From: Phaeobacter gallaeciensis DSM 26640
GTDB lineage: Bacteria > Pseudomonadota > Alphaproteobacteria > Rhodobacterales > Rhodobacteraceae
Direction of reading: 5' to 3'
Length of the DNA stretch: 64,000 bases
Assembly: GCF_000511385.1 (NCBI RefSeq)
Contig: NC_023137.1
Location: 2,425,001-2,489,000, forward strand
The position numbers were made by a program, and so were the translations under genes. How positions within the stretch are numbered: position 1 is the stretch's first letter; each line of letters opens with the position of its first letter. Of this stretch, positions 1 to 8,365 are shown piece after piece. The notes under the pieces are model-generated. The model was not told the DNA's origin. It made no database searches and worked only from the letters and a program-made list of their open reading frames with translations.

Positions 1-217
1 CAAAACGGCGGGTGTTGTCCAACAGGGTATCCCGCGCACGATCGATCCCCAGAAGCAGTTGCAGATCAACGCGATTTACGATGTCCACTGCCTCTAGCCG
101 GTCCGGCACGACATGCCAGACAAACGCGGACGCGGCGGCAAAATCGGGCGCCTCCAAAGGCGCAGGCGCCATCCGCTCCAGCGCATCAGCGATGCGGTTC
201 AGACTTGTCTCATCCAT
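1..217 (-). CDS. DUF815-family AAA+ ATPase, N-terminal part only
   Basis: Only the first 72 codons lie in the window; the gene runs off the left edge. The frame opens with an ATG at 217-215 and reads MDETSLNRIADALERMAP, then a segment ending VDLQLLLGIDRARDTLLDN. This matches the N-terminal region I know from Rhodobacteraceae ATP-binding proteins of the DUF815 family, where a P-loop follows shortly after. The P-loop itself is outside the window, so the ATPase assignment comes from family resemblance. The gene lies 46 bases downstream of rpiB on the same strand and is probably co-transcribed with it. The cellular role of DUF815 ATPases is not established. Confidence 0.72.
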   Translation of the reverse strand, partial: MDETSLNRIADALERMAPAPLEAPDFAAASAFVWHVVPDRLEAVDIVNRVDLQLLLGIDRARDTLLDNTRRF

Positions 218-263
218 ACTGTGGGCCTCCGGTTCCGTGATGGCTGGTCACGGTGTCTCGCGC

Positions 264-719
264 TTAGCTGTCCTGCGCTTCGATCATGTCCACACGGGTG
301 GCGTGACGGCCGCCCTCGAACTCAGCATTGAGGAAGGCATCGACAATTTCGATGGCGAGGCTGTCGCCCACCACACGCGCCCCGATGGAGAGCATATTGG
401 CGTTGTTGTGCTGGCGGATCATCTTGGCGGAGAAGGTTTCGGAGCAGACCCCGCAGCGGATGCCCTTCACCTTGTTTGCCGCCATCATGATGCCCTGACC
501 GGTTCCGCAAAGGATGATCCCGAGATCGCAGTCGCCCGAGGCCACACGCTCCGCCGCTGCTGCGCCGTGCTTGGGGTAATGGGTGCTTTCGGGGGTGGTG
601 GGGCCAATGTCGACGACCTCCCAGCCGTTTGCGGCGATATGCTCCGCGATGGCCTGACGCAGCTCGATTGCGGCGTGATCGCTGGAAAGCACAACGCGGG
701 TGGGTTTGTTCTGGTCCAT
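264..719 (-). CDS. rpiB: Ribose-5-phosphate isomerase B
   Basis: A 151-residue RpiB/LacA/LacB-family protein that interconverts ribose 5-phosphate and ribulose 5-phosphate in the non-oxidative pentose phosphate pathway, in the cytoplasm. Visible family features are the N-terminal SSDHAAIEL phosphate-binding stretch, CGTGQGIMMAANK with the catalytic cysteine at residue 71, and the HNNANMLSIGAR segment. Its length is normal for RpiB. The start is the ATG at 719, preceded by a GGAGA-type site. A terminator for the upstream tat genes lies at 794-820, so rpiB probably has its own promoter between 720 and 793. The DUF815 gene follows it. A sugar-specific isomerase role such as allose is possible but less likely. 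Confidence 0.93.
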   Translation of the reverse strand: MDQNKPTRVVLSSDHAAIELRQAIAEHIAANGWEVVDIGPTTPESTHYPKHGAAAAERVASGDCDLGIILCGTGQGIMMAANKVKGIRCGVCSETFSAKMIRQHNNANMLSIGARVVGDSLAIEIVDAFLNAEFEGGRHATRVDMIEAQDS

Positions 720-793
720 GGGGGTCTCCGTCGGTGAGTTACCGGGGTCAAAGCATGTTCCGGCGACGCGGGCAAGAGGGCAGCCGCCAAAGC

Positions 794-820
794 AAAAAGG
801 CGCGCCGTTGCCAGCGCGCC
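794..820 (-). terminator. Rho-independent terminator of tatABC
   Basis: On the minus strand a 7-bp GC stem, GGCGCGC (820-814) with GCGCGCC (805-799), and an 8-base loop is followed by five T (complement of the A run at 794-798). It sits 25 bases after the tatC stop and would end the tatABC transcript before rpiB. Confidence 0.75.
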
Positions 821-844
821 CGTTCTCATTATTTCCGGTAAGGA

Positions 845-1813
845 TTACTTGGCCTTACCGTCGCTATCCTCGTCCTCGTCGAACTCAGCCAGCAGAGGAT
901 CGTCTTCGGGATGCATATCCATCTCGTCGTCAAGATCATCCTCGTCGTCATAGTAACCTTCGGCGCGCAGCTTTGCCTCGCGGGTTTTCTCGACCCGGCG
1001 CACCAGAAGGATCGACACCTCATAGAGGCCATAAACCACCGAGAAGAGGATGCCTTGCGTGATCACATCCGGCGGGGTCACCAGCGCGGCCAGCACAAGG
1101 ATCGCGACAACCGCATATTTGCGCACGCTGCCCAGCCCGTCAGCGCTGACCAAACCGGCCTTGCCCATCAGGGTCAGCAGCACTGGCAACTGAAAGCACA
1201 GGCCAAAGGCCATGATGAATTTCAGCGTGATATCCAGCGACTCGTTCACCTTGCCAAAGAAGGTAATCCGCACCCCATCTGTGGTTTCCGGCACCACGGC
1301 GGCATCGGCAGGCAGGCTGCTGACCGCACCAGACAGGAGGTTGGCAAAGATCGACGACACATCGGCAAAGCCAAGGAAGAAGGCCATCGCCAGCGGTGTC
1401 ACCACGAAATGCGCAAAGCTCGCCCCCAAGAGGAACATCACCGGCGAGGCAATGAGGAAGGGCAAAAACGCGTTCTTCTCAGTCTTGTATAGACCCGGCG
1501 CCACAAAGCGCCAGAGCTGGAAGCCAATGACCGGGAAGGACAGCGCAAAGCCAAATACCATGGAGATGCGGAACAGCGTGAACAGGTATTCCTGCGGGCT
1601 GGTGTATTGCAGTGTCGGTGCGGGATCGCCCAGATTGCGCAGGGTTTCCTCAATCGGGCCGAGCAGGAATTGCAGGATCGGTTCCGCCACGGTGAAGGCC
1701 AGCACAATCCCCACGATGAACGCGCCCACCGCCCGGATCAGGCGGGTGCGCAGTTCGGCCAGATGCTCAATCAGCGGCGCTGTGCTGTCGTCGATATCTT
1801 CTGACGCGCTCAT
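845..1813 (-). CDS. tatC: Sec-independent protein translocase TatC
   Basis: The 322-residue multi-spanning receptor subunit of the twin-arginine translocase in the inner membrane; with TatB it recognises twin-arginine signal peptides of folded precursors. The conserved N-terminal [13 protein letters not shown] motif is at about residues 17-29, and several hydrophobic spans follow. It is longer than the roughly 250-residue typical TatC for two visible reasons: an enlarged periplasmic loop (around [13 protein letters not shown]) before the fourth span, and a very acidic C-terminal tail from about residue 287 rich in Asp and Glu. The start ATG at 1813 overlaps the tatB stop by 4 bases, indicating translational coupling in a tatABC operon. 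Confidence 0.96.
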   Translation of the reverse strand: MSASEDIDDSTAPLIEHLAELRTRLIRAVGAFIVGIVLAFTVAEPILQFLLGPIEETLRNLGDPAPTLQYTSPQEYLFTLFRISMVFGFALSFPVIGFQLWRFVAPGLYKTEKNAFLPFLIASPVMFLLGASFAHFVVTPLAMAFFLGFADVSSIFANLLSGAVSSLPADAAVVPETTDGVRITFFGKVNESLDITLKFIMAFGLCFQLPVLLTLMGKAGLVSADGLGSVRKYAVVAILVLAALVTPPDVITQGILFSVVYGLYEVSILLVRRVEKTREAKLRAEGYYDDEDDLDDEMDMHPEDDPLLAEFDEDEDSDGKAK

Positions 1814-2295
1814 GTTTTGCTCTCACTTTCCGGCGTGTCTGGCGCATCACTGGCCGCGAGTGCTGCCTCCGCCTCAGCCGCCTTGGTCTGGGCCTCTGCC
1901 GCCTCGCGCGCCTTGCGGTCTGCCGCCGCACGGGCGGTGGCTGCCTGGATCTTCTTGGCATCTTCCGCCCGTTCAGCCGCCAGTTTCCCGGTTTCGCTGT
2001 CAGGGTCGAATTTGGTCGGGTCAATCGACTTAGCCATATCCTGCGCCGCCTGTTTGACGCCATCCATAGCGGTGTTCATCGGATTGGTTGCCGCCTTCAG
2101 CCCCTTGGCCATGTCATTGACGCCGGCTTCATCGGCGGCATCATTCATGGCCCGGCTGAATTCGCGCGCCATGCCCTTGGCCTTGCCCACGAACCGCCCG
2201 ACATTGCGGAACAAAACCGGCAGGTCCTTGGGGCCGACAACAATCAGCGCCACGACGCCGATGACCATGAGTTCGGTCCACCCAAGATCAAACAT
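1810..2295 (-). CDS. tatB: Sec-independent protein translocase TatB
   Basis: A 161-residue TatB protein, the TatA-like component that forms the receptor complex with TatC. It opens with [19 protein letters not shown], the typical short N-terminal membrane helix containing the conserved Glu, then [16 protein letters not shown], the hinge and amphipathic helix that characterise TatB. The C-terminal part is a charged Ala/Lys/Glu-rich helical tail with no further motif. It is the middle gene of tatA-tatB-tatC: TatA ends 6 bases upstream and tatC starts within its stop codon region. Confidence 0.95.
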   Translation of the reverse strand: MFDLGWTELMVIGVVALIVVGPKDLPVLFRNVGRFVGKAKGMAREFSRAMNDAADEAGVNDMAKGLKAATNPMNTAMDGVKQAAQDMAKSIDPTKFDPDSETGKLAAERAEDAKKIQAATARAAADRKAREAAEAQTKAAEAEAALAASDAPDTPESESKT

Positions 2296-2301
2296 CGCCG
2301 C

Positions 2302-2520
2302 TTAGACCTTGTCTTTTTCGGTCTCGGGGGTCACGTCGCGCGCGGCCTCAGCGGTGTTGTCTTCTTCCAGTTCCTTGGTGCTGTCATTCACGCCTTTCTT
2401 GAAGGCGGTGATGCCTTTGCCCACTTCGCCCATCAGCGAAGAAATTTTACCGCGACCAAACAGGACCAGCACGACAACGGCGATGAGCAGCAGGCCCGGA
2501 AGGCCAATATTGTTAAGCAT
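2302..2520 (-). CDS. tatA: Sec-independent protein translocase TatA
   Basis: A 72-residue TatA protein that oligomerises to form the protein-conducting element of the Tat system. A single hydrophobic span at residues 5-21 is followed by the [17 protein letters not shown] hinge and amphipathic helix that defines the family, then a short acidic tail. The frame is open upstream, but the start is the ATG at 2520: a good AAGGAG-type site lies just before it, and the protein begins directly with the membrane helix. First gene of the tatABC operon. Confidence 0.95.
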   Translation of the reverse strand: MLNNIGLPGLLLIAVVVLVLFGRGKISSLMGEVGKGITAFKKGVNDSTKELEEDNTAEAARDVTPETEKDKV

Positions 2521-2667
2521 GAAAGGGTCTCCTTCTGCGTGCGGACCGGGGAATGGCCCGCAGATGTCATTTGATGACGGTTTTACGCCCCCGCCCCGGC
2601 AGCGCAAAGATCTGAGCCGTATGAGCGACATCGGAAACTGACAAAAAAGCAGATTTATCCGAGGTGA

Positions 2668-2705
2668 CGCCATCCAACTGACAGGTTTATGTCAGTTGGA
2701 TGGCG
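2668..2705. promoter_or_regulatory. Perfect 16-bp inverted repeat, candidate operator
   Basis: Arms CGCCATCCAACTGACA (2668-2683) and its exact complement (2690-2705) flank a 6-base spacer. There is no T tract, so a terminator is unlikely. The site ends 37 bases before the start of the ABM-like gene and lies 147 bases upstream of tatA on the other side. The inner core is TGACA-N6-TGTCA. A WYL regulator gene follows the ABM-like gene, which makes an autoregulatory operator plausible. That link is inference. Confidence 0.55.
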
Positions 2706-2742
2706 CTATTGCCAGAGCATCACACCGAAAAGGAGACAAGTG

Positions 2743-3051
2743 ATGCAAAGACATGTGGCAGAGATCGTAACCTTTCAGCTGAATGACGGGCAGAAGGAGG
2801 CGGATTTCATCGCGCTGATGCAGCGCACGGAAGCGTTTGTGCGCGCCCAATCCGGGTTCATGCACCGGCAACTGACCAAAGGCGCAGATGGCAGCTGGAC
2901 GGATTATGTGGTCTGGCAGGACATGGCGACCGCCCAAGAGGTGGCGCAAAGCTTCATGCAGCAAGAATTCGCGGCAGAGGTGATGGCGGCAATCGCGTCC
3001 GATACGGCCAAGATGCGCCATGAGGAAGTGCTCTGGTCCATGGTCAGCTAG
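2743..3051 (+). CDS. Small ABM-like (dimeric alpha/beta-barrel) protein
   Basis: A 102-residue protein beginning MQRHVAEIVTFQLNDGQ. Its layout (short strand, helix ending in FVRAQSGFMHRQL, then a strand with WTDYVVWQDM, then a helix with AAEVMAAI) fits the antibiotic-biosynthesis-monooxygenase-like, ferredoxin-like dimeric barrel fold. No catalytic residues can be assigned and the substrate is unknown. The start ATG at 2743 has an AGGAGA site at 2731-2736; a GTG directly before it is a less likely alternative. It lies between a 16-bp palindrome and the WYL regulator gene, which starts 67 bases downstream on the same strand, so the two may form a small self-regulated unit. Confidence 0.7.
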   Translation: MQRHVAEIVTFQLNDGQKEADFIALMQRTEAFVRAQSGFMHRQLTKGADGSWTDYVVWQDMATAQEVAQSFMQQEFAAEVMAAIASDTAKMRHEEVLWSMVS

Positions 3052-3118
3052 GGTCAGGCTCCATACAGGCTCAATGGGTGGTCTTGACCTCATGCCCGCC
3101 GCGTATCAAGGCTAGCAC

Positions 3119-3808
3119 ATGCGCCGCACCGACCGCCTCTTTGATATTATCCAGATCCTGCGCGATGGAAAACTGCACCGCGCGCAGGACATTGCGGACC
3201 GGCTGGAGGTCTCGACCCGCACAATTTACCGCGACATGGACACGTTGGTCGCCAGCGGTGTGCCGGTCGAGGGCGCGCGTGGTGTGGGCTATATGGTGCG
3301 CGAGGCGATCACGCTGCCGCCGCTCACCCTCACCAGCGAGGAGCTGGAGGCGCTGAACCTCGGCATGGCGATTGTCGCCGAGGCTGCCGATCCGGACCTG
3401 AAAGCTGCCGCCGAAAGTCTTGCTGCGAAGGTGGATGCGGTTCTGCCAGAGGGCACCATTGCCGAAGCTGATGCCTGGAAATTTGCAGTCTACCCCTTCG
3501 CCGACGCAGCGCGAGGGTTTACCCAGATGCCGACACTCCGCGCCGCGATCAAGGCGCGTCAGAAGCTACATCTGACCTATCGCCGCATCGATGAGACCCT
3601 GACCGAGCGTATCATCCGCCCCTTGCATATGGAGTATTGGGGGCGGGTCTGGACCCTCACGGCCTGGTGCGAGACTCGCGAGGACTTTCGGGTGTTTCGG
3701 GTAGACCTGATCGAGGCGGCCGAACCCTTGCCGGAGCTATTCGTGGATGAACCGGGCAAGCGCCTGATGGATTATCAACCTTATGCCGACACGTCCGCAC
3801 CGGATTGA
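3119..3808 (+). CDS. YafY-like helix-turn-helix WYL-domain regulator
   Basis: A 229-residue transcription factor. Residues 1-55 form a DeoR/HTH_11-type winged helix (MRRTDRLFDIIQILRDG, then VSTRTIYRDMDTLVASG). After a helical linker, residues about 135-215 form the WYL ligand-binding domain, with LTYRRIDE and the conserved GRVWTLTAWC stretch. Such proteins usually control neighbouring genes in response to a small ligand or stress. The ABM-like gene just upstream and the palindrome at 2668-2705 are the natural targets to consider, by inference. Its stop lies 9 bases from the stop of the convergent ABC ATPase gene. Confidence 0.88.
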   Translation: MRRTDRLFDIIQILRDGKLHRAQDIADRLEVSTRTIYRDMDTLVASGVPVEGARGVGYMVREAITLPPLTLTSEELEALNLGMAIVAEAADPDLKAAAESLAAKVDAVLPEGTIAEADAWKFAVYPFADAARGFTQMPTLRAAIKARQKLHLTYRRIDETLTERIIRPLHMEYWGRVWTLTAWCETREDFRVFRVDLIEAAEPLPELFVDEPGKRLMDYQPYADTSAPD

Positions 3809-3817
3809 TCCGCCGCG

Positions 3818-4945
3818 TCAGCCGCCGGTTGGAAAGACGAAACAACGGTTGCGGCGCACAGTCAGCCACATCACCCGCCCGGCGTCCGGCAGGAAGACAT
3901 TGGGGACCGTCGCCTTCAACACGCTGCCATCGAAATCCATGCGGAACTCAACCAGACTCTCATGCCCGAGGAAGCGGGCCCGTTTGACGACGCCGCGGGC
4001 GGCAACCCCGTCGCTGGGCGTCGGGTGCGGGCCGCGCCCGTTGCGGTCAAAATCAATGCGCAGGTGCTGCGGGCGGAACACGATATCCACTGCCGTGCCA
4101 TCCGGTACGCCCGGTGCCAGAAACTGGCCAAAGGGGGTTTCGGCAAGCGCTCCGTTCACCTCCGCCTGCAGAACGTTGGTATCACTGAAAAAACCAACCG
4201 CCGCGCGATCCACCGGCCGGGTGTAGACGTTATAAGGCGCGCCCTGCTGCACGATCTTGCCAGAACGCATCAAAGCGATCTCATCAGCCATCCGCATTGC
4301 CTCTTCCGGCTCATGCGTGACCAGCAGGACGGCTGCGTCCTCTTCTTTCAGCAGTGTCAGGGTCTCATCACGAATGCCGTCGCGCAGGCGATTATCGAGC
4401 CCGGAAAACGGCTCATCCATCAGCATGATCCGGGGGCGTGGCGCCAGCGCGCGGGCCAAAGCCACGCGCTGCTGTTCACCGCCGGACAGTTGGTGGGGGA
4501 ATTCGTCGATATATTGCGCGAGCGAGACCTTTTGCAGCAATTCTTCAACGCGGGCGCGTTTCTCGTCTTTGCTGCCCTTCAGCCCGAAGGCAACATTGTC
4601 GGCCACGCTCAGATGCGGAAACAGGGCAAAGTCCTGAAACATCAGCCCGATTTCACGGCGTTCTGGCGGCACACGAAACACGGTGTCGCAGATCAGCTTG
4701 CCATCGACGTAGATTTCGCCGCTGTCCTGCATCTCCACCCCGGCGATCATCCGCAACGTTGTGGATTTGCCGCATCCCGACGGGCCAAGCAGACAGGTCA
4801 CCTGCCCGGCCTGGATCTGCAAGGACACATCATCCACCACCGCACGCCCGTCGAAGAATCGCCGCAGATTGCGGATTTCGAGACGCGGCGCAGGCGCCGA
4901 GACGCTATCGGTGCCAAGCATCGGATCAGGGGGGGCAGATGTCAT
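3818..4945 (-). CDS. FbpC/PotA-type ABC transporter ATP-binding protein
   Basis: A 375-residue ABC ATPase with a complete nucleotide-binding domain: Walker A GPSGCGKST at residues 54-62, signature LSGGEQQR, Walker B IMLMDEPFSG, and a switch histidine in LLVTHEPEEAMR. The C-terminal third is a TOBE-like regulatory region, as in importers for ferric iron, spermidine or sulfate; the overall pattern is closest to Fe(III) FbpC. No permease or binding protein is adjacent, so it is an orphan subunit whose substrate cannot be fixed from context. The AlkD-like gene upstream is on the same strand with a 122-base gap. Confidence 0.85.
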   Translation of the reverse strand: MTSAPPDPMLGTDSVSAPAPRLEIRNLRRFFDGRAVVDDVSLQIQAGQVTCLLGPSGCGKSTTLRMIAGVEMQDSGEIYVDGKLICDTVFRVPPERREIGLMFQDFALFPHLSVADNVAFGLKGSKDEKRARVEELLQKVSLAQYIDEFPHQLSGGEQQRVALARALAPRPRIMLMDEPFSGLDNRLRDGIRDETLTLLKEEDAAVLLVTHEPEEAMRMADEIALMRSGKIVQQGAPYNVYTRPVDRAAVGFFSDTNVLQAEVNGALAETPFGQFLAPGVPDGTAVDIVFRPQHLRIDFDRNGRGPHPTPSDGVAARGVVKRARFLGHESLVEFRMDFDGSVLKATVPNVFLPDAGRVMWLTVRRNRCFVFPTGG

Positions 4946-5067
4946 GCGACCTCGTTCTTCGTGTCCGACCTAAATGATCGGGATTGGCCTGCAGATATCA
5001 ACGCCAATGTCTCCATGCAAGGGAGCGCACCAGAGCGCGACATCAAGGGTTGTCAGTGGCAGCATGA

Positions 5068-6192
5068 TCACTGCGGTGGCAACAAAACAAAACTCAACTC
5101 AGCGCGCACGCGCCCGTTGACCAGCAGCTCAAGCCGATGGGTTCCCGGCACCAGAGTAAAGGTGCTCGCCCCGGCTTTCAGCGGATGGCGTTTGCTGAGA
5201 CGCGTGCTACCGCCGTTCAGGACAGTTTGTTTCAGCTTAAAGACCTTGGCCGACACCTTGCCGCCGGGGCGTTGAAAATGCAGGCGATAGTCCACCAGCA
5301 CCGGGGCGTCCGCTGCTCCATCCAGCTGGCACTCGAACTGCAGGGCGCCGCCAATATGCACAGGATCGTCGCGCAGTGTGATCGTCGCGGCGAGAGGCAT
5401 GTCCGGGTCATACCCCAGCATCTCCATCGCGCCGCTGTGCCCGGCCTTCACCAACCCACGCAGTGCATGGGAGGTCATCCAGACCAGCTCCTTGCGGCGC
5501 TGCTGGCCTGCCGCCTGCCAGCTGCGCAGCCGATCCAGGACCAGCTCCGGATCCTTTTTTGAGATGTCGTTGAGGTGATTGGCCACTGAACGTGTCACAT
5601 AGCGGGTCGGGTCAGCGTGGAGCTGATCCAGCAAGGGCAAGGGCTGCGCCAATGCGAGGGGAACCGACTGGCCCCAGGGCAGCCTTGGCCGGGTGCCTTC
5701 GCTGACCAGCCGCCGAACGTGATAGTTGTCACTTGTCGCCCACCCCTGCATCGCGGCCAATGTCTGATCGGTCCAGCGGGTCAGAAACGGGCGAATGGCC
5801 CATTCCATCGAAAACCGCTGGGTGATTTCGGACAGGAGGTCCAGCGACAGTTCCGGGGCCGCCTCCAGCCCGCGCAGTACCGCGAATTCTCCCAAGGGTG
5901 CAAAGATGAAGTCGCCGAAGTCATCATCCGACAGGCTGGGGTCCAGAGGCGGCGGCAGCGCCCGTCGTAGAACGGGTGCGGCGGCCTCCAGATCCGCAGG
6001 CAGATGGCGGGCCAGCACCTCTGCGATCAAGGTAATGCGCTCCTTCAGCTCCAGATCCGGCAGCTGAGCCATCACCTCAGCCTCAAACGCCGCAGCATCA
6101 AATCCGGGGTCCGCCGCCGCGAAAAGGCCCGCAAGGTAGCGGGTCTTCTCCTGATTAAACAGTTGATCCTTAAGCGAGAACCCGGATGCCAT
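5068..6192 (-). CDS. DNA alkylation repair family (AlkD/HEAT-like) protein
   Basis: A 374-residue helical protein. Segments such as WAIRPFLTRWTDQTLAAMQGW, HVRRLVSEGTRPRLPWG and VTRSVANHLNDISKKDPELV are characteristic of the AlkD-like DNA alkylation repair family, built of HEAT-like repeats that bind damaged DNA. It is longer than AlkD (about 230 residues): the last 110 or so residues form a beta-rich extension (from about ATITLRDDPVHIGG) of unknown role. Glycosylase activity is not proven by sequence alone. It follows the SDR gene by 12 bases on the same strand and is probably co-transcribed with it. A second, shorter AlkD-like gene lies at 51120-51860. Confidence 0.83.
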   Translation of the reverse strand: MASGFSLKDQLFNQEKTRYLAGLFAAADPGFDAAAFEAEVMAQLPDLELKERITLIAEVLARHLPADLEAAAPVLRRALPPPLDPSLSDDDFGDFIFAPLGEFAVLRGLEAAPELSLDLLSEITQRFSMEWAIRPFLTRWTDQTLAAMQGWATSDNYHVRRLVSEGTRPRLPWGQSVPLALAQPLPLLDQLHADPTRYVTRSVANHLNDISKKDPELVLDRLRSWQAAGQQRRKELVWMTSHALRGLVKAGHSGAMEMLGYDPDMPLAATITLRDDPVHIGGALQFECQLDGAADAPVLVDYRLHFQRPGGKVSAKVFKLKQTVLNGGSTRLSKRHPLKAGASTFTLVPGTHRLELLVNGRVRAELSFVLLPPQ

Positions 6193-6204
6193 CTGCCCGC
6201 CCCG

Positions 6205-6984
6205 TTAAATGGTCATATTGGTGGCGCCACCATCCAGCAGGATGTTCTGACCGATGATGAAACCCGCGTGCTGCGAACAGAGGAAGGCGCAGGTGGCCCC
6301 GAACTCCTGCCGCGTGCCATAGCGACCGGCGGGAATGCTGGCGGCGCGCTGCTCGGCAGCCTGCTCAAGGGAAATCCCCTGTTGCTGGGCAACGCCGGTG
6401 TCCAATGACACCGCCCGATCCGTGGCGTGGATGCCGGGCAGCAGGTTGTTGATGGTCACGCCTTTCGCGGCAACCTGACGGGAGGTGCCTGCCACATAGC
6501 CAGTCAGCCCGGTGCGCGCCGCATTCGAAAGGCCCAGAACCGGGATTGGCGCCTTCACCGATTGTGACGTGATGTTGACCACCCGCCCCCAGCCCCGTTC
6601 CATCATTCCCGGCACCAGCGCCTTGATCAGCACAATCGGGGTCAGCATGTTGGCGTCCAGCGCCTTGATAAAATCCTCACGCTCCCAGTCAGACCATAGC
6701 CCCGGCGGCGGCCCCCCTGCGTTGGTCACCAGAATATCCACCCCCTCAGCTGCGGCGACGACCTTGGCCTGCCCTTCCTCAGTCGTGACATCAGCCGCGA
6801 TGGTTTCCACATTAACGCCACAAGCATCGCGGATTGACTGGGCCGAGGCCAGAAGCGCCTCCGCCCCCCGCGCGTTCATCACCAGATCCACCCCGGCCTC
6901 AGCCAAGGCCTCTGCGCAACCAAGACCCAGCCCCTTGCTGCTGGCACAGACCAATGCCCGCTTTCCTGCCAATCCCAAATCCAT
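6205..6984 (-). CDS. SDR-family oxidoreductase-like protein with atypical active site
   Basis: A 259-residue Rossmann-fold protein of the short-chain dehydrogenase/reductase superfamily, resembling 3-oxoacyl-ACP reductases. The cofactor loop is ASSKGLGLG (residues 14-22), NAGG is present at 88-91, and the catalytic serine position is Ser140. The usual Tyr-x-x-x-Lys is missing: the expected position reads LGLSNAARTGL. This matches an SDR subgroup known for lacking a perfect catalytic tetrad, so the reaction cannot be predicted. The ATG at 6984 is chosen because AAGGAGA lies 6 bases before it, although the frame stays open upstream to 7107. It is the first gene of a unit with the AlkD-like gene. 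Confidence 0.85.
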   Translation of the reverse strand: MDLGLAGKRALVCASSKGLGLGCAEALAEAGVDLVMNARGAEALLASAQSIRDACGVNVETIAADVTTEEGQAKVVAAAEGVDILVTNAGGPPPGLWSDWEREDFIKALDANMLTPIVLIKALVPGMMERGWGRVVNITSQSVKAPIPVLGLSNAARTGLTGYVAGTSRQVAAKGVTINNLLPGIHATDRAVSLDTGVAQQQGISLEQAAEQRAASIPAGRYGTRQEFGATCAFLCSQHAGFIIGQNILLDGGATNMTI

Positions 6985-7278
6985 GACATATCTCCTTGTT
7001 GCGCCGCGATATATTGCTGCGACCATTCCGTCACAGGCCGCAATCATGCGTCGTTTCTGTCGAAGCGGAGCTTGCACTCTCCTCCCGGTGTTGACCAGCC
7101 CAAACACTGCCCGCAGGTCCCGATGCTAACGCAAGACAGCCAGCCCGCTGCACCTCGTCGCCTTCCGGCTCTACTGGCTTCGCAAAACGACCCCCGTCTG
7201 GTCCGCATGTCGCCACATTTCCCGCCAAAATGGGAGATCACACGCGCAGGACGCGCGCCGCTATTGGTTAGGTTACCC

Positions 7279-8295
7279 ATGTTGACACAGCTGCATCAGA
7301 TCCCCGTTGCTGCCCAAACGCTCCCGGTGTTCGCGGCGGCTGATTTCTGCGTCGAAATGGGAGCGAACATGGGGGACAGCCTTGGCGTCTATGATGATCT
7401 GCAACTGGACGATGTCTATCAACTGACCCGCAATACCCCGCTCCTCCAGATCGGCCTGACAGCGCGTCCGAACGGGCGCCTTACGCTGGATGAAGGAACC
7501 GCGACCGGCACCCCGGGTGCGCGCCTGCATCTGGATTGCCTGCTGACACTGATGCCCGATCTCGGGGCCAATGTTGAGGCTCTGGTTTTGGTCGAGGTGG
7601 ACGACGACGGGTTGATTGCAGCGATCTATTTGCTTCCGCTTGCGCCACTGCGCCCGCAGACCGGCTATACACTGGTGCGCAAAACGCGCGAGGGCACACG
7701 TCAGCGGCTTGCGCAGCTGGCCTGCGTCTCCTTCACGCGCGGCACCCATATTACCCTCGACACTGGCGCGCAGCGGCCGATTGAGGATCTTGTGGTCGGG
7801 GATCGGGTTCTGACGCGCGATGACGGCGCCCAGGAGGTACGCTGGATTGGCCAATGCACAAGCCGCGCGGTTGGTGAAATGGCTCCGATCCTGATCCGGG
7901 CCGGTGCGCTCAATAACGAAAATGATCTCCTGGTCAGCCCGGACCACCGGTTGTTGGTGCATCCCCGCCGCGACATCCGCCGCAGGGGTCGCCCTGATCA
8001 CCTGGTTCGGGCGCGAGAGCTGGTGAACGGGATTGATATCTTTGAACAAAGTGGCGGCTTTGTGGATTATTTCCAGCTGCTGTTTGATCGCCATCAGATC
8101 ATATTCGCCGAAGGAATTGCGGCAGAGAGCCTTCTGCTAAACCCGCTAACCCGTGCTGCTCTGCCACAGGACAACCTGAGCCGGACGCCCGGCCTGTTGC
8201 TGGGCCATCAGCGGGTGGCCTCTGGCCTTGATATCCGACCGGCACTTCTGGAACGCAGTCAAGCCGTGGCCGGGTTGAAGCGCCGCGTCATGTGA
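7279..8295 (+). CDS. Hint (Hedgehog/intein) domain protein
   Basis: A 338-residue protein whose second half is a Hint_2-type domain starting at Cys149. Motifs are CVSFTRGTHITLDTG, then GDRVLTRDDG, RWIGQ, a histidine motif VSPDHRLLV, and a C-terminal FQLLFDRHQIIFAEGI block. Residues 1-145 form a module of unknown function. Hint domains can catalyse N-S acyl shift and self-cleavage. In roseobacters such proteins are common, often attached to secreted proteins, but their role is poorly known. No signal peptide is evident. The start is uncertain: an ATG at 7279 is used, while in-frame upstream starts at 7207 and 7123 are possible and none has a strong ribosome binding site. Confidence 0.78.
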   Translation: MLTQLHQIPVAAQTLPVFAAADFCVEMGANMGDSLGVYDDLQLDDVYQLTRNTPLLQIGLTARPNGRLTLDEGTATGTPGARLHLDCLLTLMPDLGANVEALVLVEVDDDGLIAAIYLLPLAPLRPQTGYTLVRKTREGTRQRLAQLACVSFTRGTHITLDTGAQRPIEDLVVGDRVLTRDDGAQEVRWIGQCTSRAVGEMAPILIRAGALNNENDLLVSPDHRLLVHPRRDIRRRGRPDHLVRARELVNGIDIFEQSGGFVDYFQLLFDRHQIIFAEGIAAESLLLNPLTRAALPQDNLSRTPGLLLGHQRVASGLDIRPALLERSQAVAGLKRRVM

Positions 8296-8365
8296 CCGAG
8301 CACGTCTGATCTACACGACTCGCAGAAGGCCACCGACACAACGACAGATGTGCATCGGCTCAACA

